This document shows positions 7,190-13,616 of a stretch of DNA of 13,616 bases, in pieces (position 1 is the first letter of the stretch; each line of letters begins with the position of its first letter). Source of the DNA: Methylomonas sp. (GTDB taxonomy: Bacteria; Pseudomonadota; Gammaproteobacteria; Methylococcales; Methylomonadaceae). A model generated the notes under the pieces. The model saw nothing but the letters and a program-made list of their open reading frames with translations, was not told where the DNA came from and searched no databases. The position numbers and the translations under genes are program-made. Location: NCBI GenBank assembly GCA_026990815.1, contig JALXCS010000038.1, positions 1-13,616 on the forward strand, given 5' to 3'.

Positions 7190-8227
7190 ATGCGCTATAA
7201 AAGACTGGGCAGATCGGATTTGGAGGTTAGTGAAATTTGTTTGGGAACCATGACATTTGGTGAACAAAATACTGAGGCTGAAGCTCATGCACAACTGGAT
7301 ATGGCTGTCGAATATGGGGTTAATTTTATTGATACCGCAGAAATGTATCCGATACCTCCTCGTAGCGAAACCTATACCAAAACAGAACAAATAATTGGCA
7401 ATTGGTTACAAAAAACCGGTAAGCGTGAACAAATTATTTTAGCTTCTAAAGTCATTGGCCAGGCAGACTGGATGCCGCATGTTAGAGGTGGCAAGGCTTG
7501 TCTGGACAGGGAAAATATCAAACAGGCAATCGAAGGAAGCTTAAGGCGTTTGCAAACAGATTATCTGGATTTGTATCAAGTGCATTGGCCGGATAGACAA
7601 ACGAATTTTTTTGGTCGTCTTGAATATCAGCAGACGGATAAGGAAACTGCCACATCAATTGAAGAGACACTATCCGTTTTCGGTGATCTGGTCATGGCTG
7701 GGAAGGTTCGTTATGTTGGTATATCCAACGAAACTCCCTGGGGAGCGATGGAATATCTTCGTGCTAGCGACAAGCTCGACTTTCCGCGTATTATTTCAAT
7801 TCAAAATCCTTACAATTTATTGAATCGCAGTTTTGAGATTGGTCTGTCAGAGATATGTCATCGAGAAAAAATTGATTTGTTGGCTTATTCACCATTGGGA
7901 TTCGGTGTCTTGACAGGTAAATATTTCGACCAACAACCGAAGAATTCCCGGTTGTCTTTATTTCCTGATTATCAAAGATACAGTACTGAAAATGGTATGG
8001 CGGCAACCAGGAGGTATGTTGATCTAGCAATCAAGCATCAATTAAAACCGGCACAAATGGCATTAGCTTTTATAAATCAACGGACATTTGCTGGTTCGAA
8101 CATTATTGGTGCTACCAGTCTGCAGCAATTGCAGGAAAATCTGAAAAGTACTGAAATTAAATTGTCTGAGGAAGTCTTATGTGAAATTGAGGCCATTCAT
8201 CGACAATTTCCTAATCCTTGCCCATAG
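7190..8227 (+). CDS. tas: Tas-family NADP(H)-dependent aldo/keto reductase
   Basis: A 345-aa cytoplasmic TIM-barrel oxidoreductase, essentially the length of E. coli Tas (346 aa). It shares long recognisable stretches with it from memory: GTMTFGEQN near residue 19, AEMYPIPPR near 50, LQTDYLDLYQVHWP (121-134), SNETPWG and NPYNLLNRSFE. The aldo/keto reductase catalytic tetrad is intact: D48, Y53, K87 and H132. These enzymes reduce aldehydes and ketones with NADPH; the physiological substrate of Tas is not settled, although the E. coli gene was found as a suppressor of a tyrosine auxotroph. The TAG stop is followed after five bases by the ATG of an EamA permease, so the two are probably one transcript. 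The gene has its own good ribosome-binding site and is divergent from the ABC exporter. Confidence 0.93.
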   Translation: MRYKRLGRSDLEVSEICLGTMTFGEQNTEAEAHAQLDMAVEYGVNFIDTAEMYPIPPRSETYTKTEQIIGNWLQKTGKREQIILASKVIGQADWMPHVRGGKACLDRENIKQAIEGSLRRLQTDYLDLYQVHWPDRQTNFFGRLEYQQTDKETATSIEETLSVFGDLVMAGKVRYVGISNETPWGAMEYLRASDKLDFPRIISIQNPYNLLNRSFEIGLSEICHREKIDLLAYSPLGFGVLTGKYFDQQPKNSRLSLFPDYQRYSTENGMAATRRYVDLAIKHQLKPAQMALAFINQRTFAGSNIIGATSLQQLQENLKSTEIKLSEEVLCEIEAIHRQFPNPCP

Positions 8228-8232
8228 GCAAC

Positions 8233-9114
8233 ATGAAAGTTGTATTGGCTTATATATGTGTGATTTTAATTTGGTCAACAACCCCGCTTGCCATTAAATG
8301 GAGTGGTCAGGGAGCCGGCTTTATTTTCGGTGTAGCGGCAAGGATGGCCATAGGTGCAGCATGTATTTGGTTATTTTTGTTGTTGTTTGGTAAAGCTATT
8401 CCCTGGCATCGGAAAGCAATAAAAACCTATTTCATAGTGTCAATACAGATTTATGGCGCGATGATGGCTGTGCATTGGGCAGCACAATTTATTCCCTCAG
8501 GATGGCTTTCAGTTATTTTTGGCTTGTCACCTTTTGTGACTGCCCTAATTGCAGCTGTTTGGCTAAAAGAGCGTAGTCTGACTATGAGTAAAGTTATTTC
8601 ATATTGTTTGGGATTAGGTGGTTTGGCAGTTATTTTTCATTCGGCTCTACAACTTGATATTAAAGCGCCACAAGGCGTCATTGGTGTTTTGGTTGCAGTA
8701 TTTTTGCAATCAGCAACAGCAGTTGGTGTAAAAAAGATAAAAGCGGGTTTGGGTGGTTTGACTCAGGTTGCTGGGGGATTGGTTTTTGCTTTACCTGCTT
8801 ATGGTCTGACGTGGTATTTTGTAGATAATGGGATCTGGCCGACCAATTTGAACGAGCGCAATTTGTATTCAATAATTTATCTAGGTGCTGTAGCGACAAC
8901 CATTGGCTTCTCCTTGTATTACTATATTTTGCTGCATCTACCAGCCACCAGTGTGGCCATGTTGACACTGGTTTCTCCTGTGCTTGCTTTGTATATTGGT
9001 CATACTATTAACCATGAACCTGTTCCTCTAAAAGTGACAATGGGAACTGCGCTTATTTTGTCAGCTTTAATAATACATAGTTTTTTTGATCGGGTTTTTC
9101 TAAACAAAAGATGA
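8233..9114 (+). CDS. EamA/DMT-family inner-membrane permease
   Basis: A 293-aa integral membrane protein of the drug/metabolite transporter superfamily. The ATG at 8233 is preferred over an in-frame TTG at 8218 inside the tas gene: it lies five bases past the tas stop, with AGG at 8226-8228 as a short ribosome-binding site, which fits translational coupling. About ten hydrophobic helices are visible (near 2-20, 28-50, 63-83, 87-107, 115-135, 148-168, 175-195, 212-230, 236-256, 265-283), forming the usual two EamA repeats. Each repeat ends in the typical pattern, seen as SPFVTALIAAVWLKER in the first and SPVLALYIGHTINHEP in the second. Members export amino acids, metabolites or drugs; the substrate here is not readable. 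Pairing with an aldo/keto reductase hints at modification and efflux of a small metabolite, which is inference. Confidence 0.92.
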   Translation: MKVVLAYICVILIWSTTPLAIKWSGQGAGFIFGVAARMAIGAACIWLFLLLFGKAIPWHRKAIKTYFIVSIQIYGAMMAVHWAAQFIPSGWLSVIFGLSPFVTALIAAVWLKERSLTMSKVISYCLGLGGLAVIFHSALQLDIKAPQGVIGVLVAVFLQSATAVGVKKIKAGLGGLTQVAGGLVFALPAYGLTWYFVDNGIWPTNLNERNLYSIIYLGAVATTIGFSLYYYILLHLPATSVAMLTLVSPVLALYIGHTINHEPVPLKVTMGTALILSALIIHSFFDRVFLNKR

Positions 9115-9204
9115 GCTCGGCTAATAATACAGGTTTAAAGTTTTGATTGGCTGGCTTGGCAAGCTGAAAAAGAATCCTTACGCTGAATTCATCCTTCCAT
9201 ACAT

Positions 9205-9210
9205 GGTGAA
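9205..9210 (+). promoter_or_regulatory. Ribosome-binding site deciding the deacetylase start
   Basis: GGTGAA lies five bases before the ATG at 9216. An in-frame GTG at 9213 is only two bases away from it, so the ATG is the better start. Confidence 0.5.
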
Positions 9211-9215
9211 ATGTG

Positions 9216-10163
9216 ATGGCTCAGAACAAGAATTGTGGTGTTTATCTTGGTGATGCTTTAGCTCGATATGGTTTTGGCAATGATCATCCTTTTGGTCCAA
9301 AGCGGCATCATGCCTTTGAACGAGCATTTCGAAAAAAAGCATTAGACAAAAAAGTTGACGTTTTGCTGCCAAAAATTGCAGATCAAAGTGTCATTGAATT
9401 ATTTCATACTCATGAATATGTAGAACTGGTTAAGCGCCAATCAAAAACTGGGAAAGGATATCTTGATCAGGGTGATACTCCTGCATTTACTGGTATGTTT
9501 GAAGCTGCTTCAACTGTTGTGGGTTCAGTTTGTGATGCTATTGATGGTATTGTCAACAATGAGCATAAACGCGCTTTTATACCAATAGCAGGTTTGCACC
9601 ATGCCCGGAGAAATATTGCTGCCGGTTTTTGTGTTTTTAATGATTGTGGTGTGGCGATTGAATATTTGCGCCATCAACATCATATTCAGCACGTTGCCTA
9701 TATTGATATCGACGCACATCATGGCGATGGTGTGTTTTACAGTTTTGAAACTGATCCTTATGTGGTTATTGTCGATATTCATGAAGATGGACGATTTTTA
9801 TACCCGGGAACTGGTGCAAAAACAGAAACGGGTAAAGGTGATGCAAAAGGCACAAAACTGAATATTCCTATGTTGCCAGAATCAAATGATCAGGATTTTT
9901 TTCGCACCTGGGAAGATGTGGGAAGTTTTTTGTTAGCACATGATGTCGATTTTATTCTTTTACAATGCGGAGCAGACAGTATCAAAGGCGACCCGATTAC
10001 TCATATGGCATTTAGTGAGAAAGCTCATGCATATGCGGCGACCTGGCTCTGTGAGCTGGCGAATAAAGTATGTGATGGTCGGTTGGTTGCAATGGGCGGC
10101 GGGGGATATAATCATGACAATATTGCCAAAGCCTGGACTGCCGTTGTCGAAAGCATTAGTTAG
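9216..10163 (+). CDS. Histone-deacetylase-family (AcuC/HDAC-like) Zn hydrolase
   Basis: A 315-aa cytoplasmic enzyme of the arginase/deacetylase fold. Numbering is from the ATG at 9216. The active site is complete: the His pair in GLHHAR (H128, H129), the strand YIDIDAHHGDG with D164 and Zn ligands D166 and H168, the third Zn ligand D259 in SIKGDP, and the catalytic Tyr in GGGGYN (Y298). The 39-residue gap from D259 to Y298 equals that of human HDAC8 (D267 to Y306). Bacterial members remove acetyl groups from proteins (AcuC on acetyl-CoA synthetase), acetylpolyamines or other amides; I cannot choose between these. The usual PPGHH before the His pair is replaced by IAGLHH. The gene starts 101 bases after the permease on the same strand, with no clear terminator between, so it may be read from the same transcript. 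It converges on pepN. Confidence 0.92.
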   Translation: MAQNKNCGVYLGDALARYGFGNDHPFGPKRHHAFERAFRKKALDKKVDVLLPKIADQSVIELFHTHEYVELVKRQSKTGKGYLDQGDTPAFTGMFEAASTVVGSVCDAIDGIVNNEHKRAFIPIAGLHHARRNIAAGFCVFNDCGVAIEYLRHQHHIQHVAYIDIDAHHGDGVFYSFETDPYVVIVDIHEDGRFLYPGTGAKTETGKGDAKGTKLNIPMLPESNDQDFFRTWEDVGSFLLAHDVDFILLQCGADSIKGDPITHMAFSEKAHAYAATWLCELANKVCDGRLVAMGGGGYNHDNIAKAWTAVVESIS

Positions 10164-10171
10164 GTCGCGCC

Positions 10172-10195
10172 TTCCTTCTTCAGCAGGAGAAGGAA
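10172..10195. terminator. Hairpin between convergent genes, possible bidirectional terminator
   Basis: TTCCTTCT (10172-10179) pairs perfectly with AGAAGGAA (10188-10195) around an 8-nt loop. It fills the 47-base gap between the convergent deacetylase and pepN stop codons, where a shared terminator is expected. No clean T-run follows on either strand, so it may be a plain hairpin or a dispersed intergenic repeat. Confidence 0.35.
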
Positions 10196-10210
10196 TAGTC
10201 GGGAATATTA

Positions 10211-12862
10211 TTATATAAGACTTTTGCTGGCCACTTCGTAGACATCTTTGGAAATATCAGGTGTATGAATAATTCTTTCTAATTGCTGTTTCATGAGTTG
10301 TTGGCGGTTTTCGTCAAATCGATGCCAATGGGTTAATGCTCCCAGCATTCTGGATGCAACTTGTGGATTTAGCGTATTTAACGCAATGACCTGATTTGCA
10401 AGAAATTGATAACCTTGCCCGTTTTCCGCATGGAAATGTAAAGGGTTGGCCTGGCTGAATGTGCCAATCAAAGCTCTGACCCGATTCGGCATTTTCAGGT
10501 CAAAAGCTTCATGTTGCATTAGCTTTTTAACAACTTCAAAAGTATTCGGCATAATGCTGGTTGCCTGTAGTGAAAACCATTTGTCGATGACTAATTCCTG
10601 TTTTTGCCATTGCTGATAAAAATCTTTCAGACAGCTATCTTTCGAAGGGTGTTTGCTGTTGACAATGACTGACAGGGCTGAAATCTGGTCGGTCATGTTG
10701 CCCGTGGTTCTGAATTGATTTTCAGACAACTGGTAAATTTTATCGGAATCTAATTTGCTTAAAAAACCAAGACAGGTGTTTTTAATGCGTCTACGGCCAA
10801 TACTGTCAGCATCAAATTGCCCCGATTCATCACGATGATGGTTTTTATATAATATTAAGAATTCTCTGTTGAGGTTTTTTGCCAGAGTTTGTTTAACAAA
10901 CTCACGGGCCTGGTGAATGGCAATAACATTAACAATCTCCATTTGTTCGGCTAAATAGCTTTCTTCGGGCAAATTGAGTAGCAACGAAAAATAGGATAAA
11001 TCATTCCATGATTGTTGTAATAAATAGTTAAAGGCATCAAGAACTATTTGTTTAAGTATTAATGGTTTTTTGTCCTGAATATCTTTAACCAGGTCTAAAA
11101 TGATACGGCTGGTTAGTTGCTGGCCGGCTTCCCAGCGGTTAAAGGTGTCTTGATCGTAACGTAACAGAAAAGCCAGTTCTTGCAGGTCACGCTCCTGAAT
11201 GAGTTTGATGGGTGCTGAAAAGTTGCGGAGTAGGGACAGGACAGGTTTTTCAGGAAGTTGATCAAAGATAAACGTGTGTTCTTGCTGCTTTAATTCAAGG
11301 ATGGTTTCCAGATTAGAATTTTTTTCTCCGCTTATTTGAATAGGTATGGCAGCGCCCGTGCTGTCAAGAAAACCAATTTTTATTGGAATATGCAAAGGCT
11401 GTTTTTGGGCCTGCCCCGGAGTGGCAGGACAGGATTGCTTCAGTTTTAATTCCAGGGTTTTGTTATCAGCGTTGTAATGCTGTTCAACCGTGACCAAGGG
11501 GGTCCCCGCCTGGGAATACCAAAGCCGGAACTGGGAAAAATCGACTTGATTGGCATCTTCCATCGCTTTGACAAAATCATCACAGGTGACGGCCTGACCA
11601 TCATGGCGTTGAAAATACAAATCAGTTCCTCTTCGGAAACCTTCAGCGCTGAGCAGGGTATGTTGCATACGCACTACCTCCGCACCTTTTTCATAGACGG
11701 TCAAGGTATAAAAGTTATTGATTTCTATATAGGAGTCGGGGCGAATTGGATGAGAGAGGGGGCCAGCATCCTCTGGAAATTGACGAGTGCGCAAGGTATT
11801 GACATCTTCAATTCGTTTTACCGCGCGGGAAGCTTGGTCGGCAGTAAATTCCTGGTCGCGAAAAACCGTCAGACCTTCTTTCAAGCTTAGCTGAAACCAG
11901 TCCCGGCATGTAATTCTGTTTCCTGTCCAATTATGAAAATATTCATGTGCAATGACACCTTCAATATGTTCGTAATCAGTGTCAGTTGCTGTGTCGGGCC
12001 TGGCCAAAACAAATTTGGTATTAAAAATATTTAACCCTTTGTTTTCCATGGCACCCATATTAAAGTGACTGACGGCAACAATCATGTACAAATCAAGATC
12101 GTATTCGCGTCCGTAATTCTGCTCATCCCAGTGCATGGCTTTTTTCAATGAAGCCATGGCATGACTGCACTTATCCAGGTCATCGGCTTCTACGAAAATT
12201 TCCAAATCAACTTTTCGACCAGAGCGGGTGACGAAAGTATCGGCATAACATTCCAGCTGGCCCGCAACTAGGGCAAACAAATAGCATGGTTTATTGAAAG
12301 GATCATCCCAGCTCACCCAGTGACGGTTGTTTGGTAAATCACCCTGGCCGGTTTTATTGCCGTTAGAAAGCAGTACTGGAAAGCGGTTTTTGTCTGCTTC
12401 CAAGCGACAGGAAAATCGGGTCATTACATCAGGTCGATCCAGAAAATAGGTGATTTTTCTGAAGCCTTCTGCTTCGCATTGAGTGCAAAGCATATTATTG
12501 GAAAGGTATAATCCTTCTAAAGCAATGTTGGCTTTGGGATTAATTCGGTTTTCAATAACCAGTGTAAAAGTATTTTTCTCTGGAACTTCACTTATGATGA
12601 GTTGTTCTGAAGTGGTTCGGTACTGATGCTGTTCAAGAATTTCGTCGTTGAGCGAAATCTTGAGCAGCTCCAGGTTTTCGCCGGCAAGTTCCAGATTGTT
12701 ATTGGCTTTATCACTTTTTGGATTGCGTTCCATCACCAGTTTCGAAACAATCAGTGTGGATTCTTCATCTAACTTGAAATTAAGATCCACGCTATGGATG
12801 AGATATTCCGGGGGGGTGTAATCTTTTAAATATACCGTTTGCGGGGTGCCCTCGCGCATCAT
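10211..12862 (-). CDS. pepN: Aminopeptidase N, M1 family zinc metallopeptidase
   Basis: An 883-aa cytoplasmic aminopeptidase that removes N-terminal residues from peptides in the final steps of protein turnover. E. coli PepN is 870 aa and similarity is visible along the whole length, for example ALEGLY and TQCEAEGFR near 115-135, YDLDLYMIVAV near 254-264 and the C-terminal NPQVASR. The exopeptidase motif GAMEN is at 270-274, the zinc motif HEYFH at 306-310 and the third zinc ligand E329 in LKEGLT. The catalytic Tyr in NNFYTLTVYEKG is also present. The catalytic domain is followed by the long helical C-terminal domain of the PepN subfamily, with no truncation. AGAGG-type sequence (AGAGG) seven bases before the ATG at 12862 supports this start; a second ATG follows at once. 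It lies 40 bases after the DUF423 gene on the same strand. Confidence 0.97.
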   Translation of the reverse strand: MMREGTPQTVYLKDYTPPEYLIHSVDLNFKLDEESTLIVSKLVMERNPKSDKANNNLELAGENLELLKISLNDEILEQHQYRTTSEQLIISEVPEKNTFTLVIENRINPKANIALEGLYLSNNMLCTQCEAEGFRKITYFLDRPDVMTRFSCRLEADKNRFPVLLSNGNKTGQGDLPNNRHWVSWDDPFNKPCYLFALVAGQLECYADTFVTRSGRKVDLEIFVEADDLDKCSHAMASLKKAMHWDEQNYGREYDLDLYMIVAVSHFNMGAMENKGLNIFNTKFVLARPDTATDTDYEHIEGVIAHEYFHNWTGNRITCRDWFQLSLKEGLTVFRDQEFTADQASRAVKRIEDVNTLRTRQFPEDAGPLSHPIRPDSYIEINNFYTLTVYEKGAEVVRMQHTLLSAEGFRRGTDLYFQRHDGQAVTCDDFVKAMEDANQVDFSQFRLWYSQAGTPLVTVEQHYNADNKTLELKLKQSCPATPGQAQKQPLHIPIKIGFLDSTGAAIPIQISGEKNSNLETILELKQQEHTFIFDQLPEKPVLSLLRNFSAPIKLIQERDLQELAFLLRYDQDTFNRWEAGQQLTSRIILDLVKDIQDKKPLILKQIVLDAFNYLLQQSWNDLSYFSLLLNLPEESYLAEQMEIVNVIAIHQAREFVKQTLAKNLNREFLILYKNHHRDESGQFDADSIGRRRIKNTCLGFLSKLDSDKIYQLSENQFRTTGNMTDQISALSVIVNSKHPSKDSCLKDFYQQWQKQELVIDKWFSLQATSIMPNTFEVVKKLMQHEAFDLKMPNRVRALIGTFSQANPLHFHAENGQGYQFLANQVIALNTLNPQVASRMLGALTHWHRFDENRQQLMKQQLERIIHTPDISKDVYEVASKSLI

Positions 12863-12902
12863 TTATATGCCTCTAAAAGTTAATCGTATTTTTGGGTTGA
12901 TA

Positions 12903-13286
12903 TTATTGAACATTTTGATTCTGGTATGTATGGATACCAACCAGCAGCCAGGCTGCTAGAAATGCAAGACCGCCCAGGGGGGTTATCATACCCAGCCATT
13001 TCATATTGAAAATAGTCATCAGATAAAGACTGCCGGAAAATAAAATAACCCCTGAAAACATTGACCAGCCAGCCCAGACAAGTAGTTTTGATTGTGTCGA
13101 GTGCTTCAGCAAAATAGCAATGATAGCCAACCCCAATGCATGCCACATTTGATACATCACACCGGTTTTATAGGCAGCGAGCATGTCCGGAGTCAAAATA
13201 GACTTTAATCCATGAGCGCCAAAAGCGCCAAACCCTACTCCTAAAAACGCACAGCAAGCAGCTAAAAATAAAAAATTGCAACGCAT
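12903..13286 (-). CDS. DUF423 (YgdD-like) small inner-membrane protein
   Basis: A 127-aa membrane protein of the DUF423 family, whose molecular function is not established. The family hallmarks are visible: GAFGAHGL at residues 20-27 after the first hydrophobic segment and YQMWHALGLA before the second. Four hydrophobic helices are evident, near 3-22, 44-62, 68-90 and 95-117, ending in a short polar tail. GGAG seven bases before the ATG at 13286 supports the start. That site lies inside the end of moaB, whose stop codon is only one base upstream of the ATG, so translation is probably coupled. It sits between moaB and pepN on the same strand, a neighbourhood that gives no clear functional clue. 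Confidence 0.9.
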   Translation of the reverse strand: MRCNFLFLAACCAFLGVGFGAFGAHGLKSILTPDMLAAYKTGVMYQMWHALGLAIIAILLKHSTQSKLLVWAGWSMFSGVILFSGSLYLMTIFNMKWLGMITPLGGLAFLAAWLLVGIHTYQNQNVQ

Positions 13287-13287
13287 T

Positions 13288-13616
13288 TTATTTCTCCAAA
13301 AGTCTTGGCATTAATTGCACTAGATTACAAGGGCGGGTACGGTAGTCCAGTTGTTCTTTGATGATTTCATCCCAGGCCGTTCGGCAAGCACCGGATGACC
13401 CGGGCAGGCAGAAAATATAAGTGCCATTGGCCACCCCTGCGATTGCCCTGGATTGGATAGTTGATGTTTTTATGTCCTGCCATGAAATCATCCGAAAAGT
13501 TTCACCAAAGCCGTCAAGAACTTTGTCAAGCAATGGGATTATTGCTTCAGGGGTTCCGTCGCGTCCCGTAACTCCAGTTCCGCCGCTGGTTAAAATAACA
13601 TTAATGTCGTCTATGA
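13288..13616 (-). CDS. moaB: Molybdenum cofactor biosynthesis protein MoaB, 5' end cut by the window edge
   Basis: The last 108 residues of a MogA/MoaB-family protein; the reading frame stays open to the window edge, so the N-terminal third (E. coli MoaB is 170 aa) is outside. The family motifs are clear: the molybdopterin-binding loop LTSGGTG followed by TGRDGTPEA at the start of the visible part, then GFGETFRM, SRAIAGVANGT, FCLPGSSGACRTAWDEI and the terminal TRPCNL. Proteins of this family bind molybdopterin; in MogA and plant Cnx1G the domain adenylates it before molybdate insertion, and MoaB of many bacteria is thought to be a paralogue with similar or accessory use. It is the first visible gene of a likely moaB-DUF423-pepN transcript. 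A TTG at 13533 could be mistaken for a start but lies inside the conserved PLLDKV region. Confidence 0.93.
   Translation of the reverse strand, partial: IDDINVILTSGGTGVTGRDGTPEAIIPLLDKVLDGFGETFRMISWQDIKTSTIQSRAIAGVANGTYIFCLPGSSGACRTAWDEIIKEQLDYRTRPCNLVQLMPRLLEK

Noticed and set aside
6811..7191. Minus-strand open frame of 126 codons overlapping the exporter start
   Set aside because: It runs out of frame through the conserved start of the exporter and through the divergent spacer, with no recognisable family.
9115..9204. Possible terminator between the permease and the deacetylase (GCTTGGCAAGC)
   Set aside because: The stem would be only four base pairs around a three-base loop, and no T-run follows it.
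11477..11890. Open frame of 137 codons on the plus strand
   Set aside because: It lies wholly antisense to the conserved catalytic part of pepN and shows no domain-like sequence; long GC-neutral coding genes often leave such antisense frames.
12880..13146. Minus-strand open frame of 88 codons
   Set aside because: It is out of frame with the well-supported DUF423 gene and covers the same bases.

Overview
The window reads as chromosomal DNA from a gammaproteobacterium with moderately AT-rich sequence. The best clues are close relatives of Escherichia coli proteins: PepN aligns along its whole length, the aldo/keto reductase is a clear Tas, and there are MoaB and DUF423 (YgdD-like) proteins. 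I see no rRNA, tRNA, CRISPR array, insertion sequence or phage gene. The species cannot be fixed from the sequence alone.

Layout. Positions 1-260 hold the tail of an unidentified plus-strand region, possibly frameshifted, ending in a hairpin that looks like a terminator. Positions 278-5029 (minus) hold a two-gene unit: a very large secreted multicopper oxidase (about 1250 aa) followed by a Sco1/SenC protein fused to a c-type cytochrome. A 300-base intergenic stretch follows, with candidate promoters, a direct repeat and inverted repeats. Positions 5331-7088 (minus) encode an ABC exporter half-transporter, divergent from a plus-strand pair at 7190-9114: tas (aldo/keto reductase) and an EamA/DMT permease, which look translationally coupled. 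A 14-bp perfect palindrome lies in the divergent spacer. A stand-alone histone-deacetylase-family enzyme follows (9216-10163, plus). It converges on a minus-strand group, moaB (cut by the window edge), a DUF423 membrane protein and pepN (13616-10211).

The most unusual part is the left operon. The oxidase has all four CotA-type copper motifs, with exact CotA spacing around the type 1 Cys/His/Met. It also carries a roughly 250-residue N-terminal region, a Ca-loop-like insert and a roughly 425-residue C-terminal extension that I cannot assign to a family. Its partner combines a copper-binding Sco domain with a haem c domain. This resembles the gene company of the Leptothrix Mn-oxidase gene mofA. 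I infer an exported metal- or phenol-oxidising system with its own copper-loading or electron-relay partner; the substrate is not shown by the sequence. The other genes are ordinary housekeeping or accessory functions, and I see no link between them and the oxidase.
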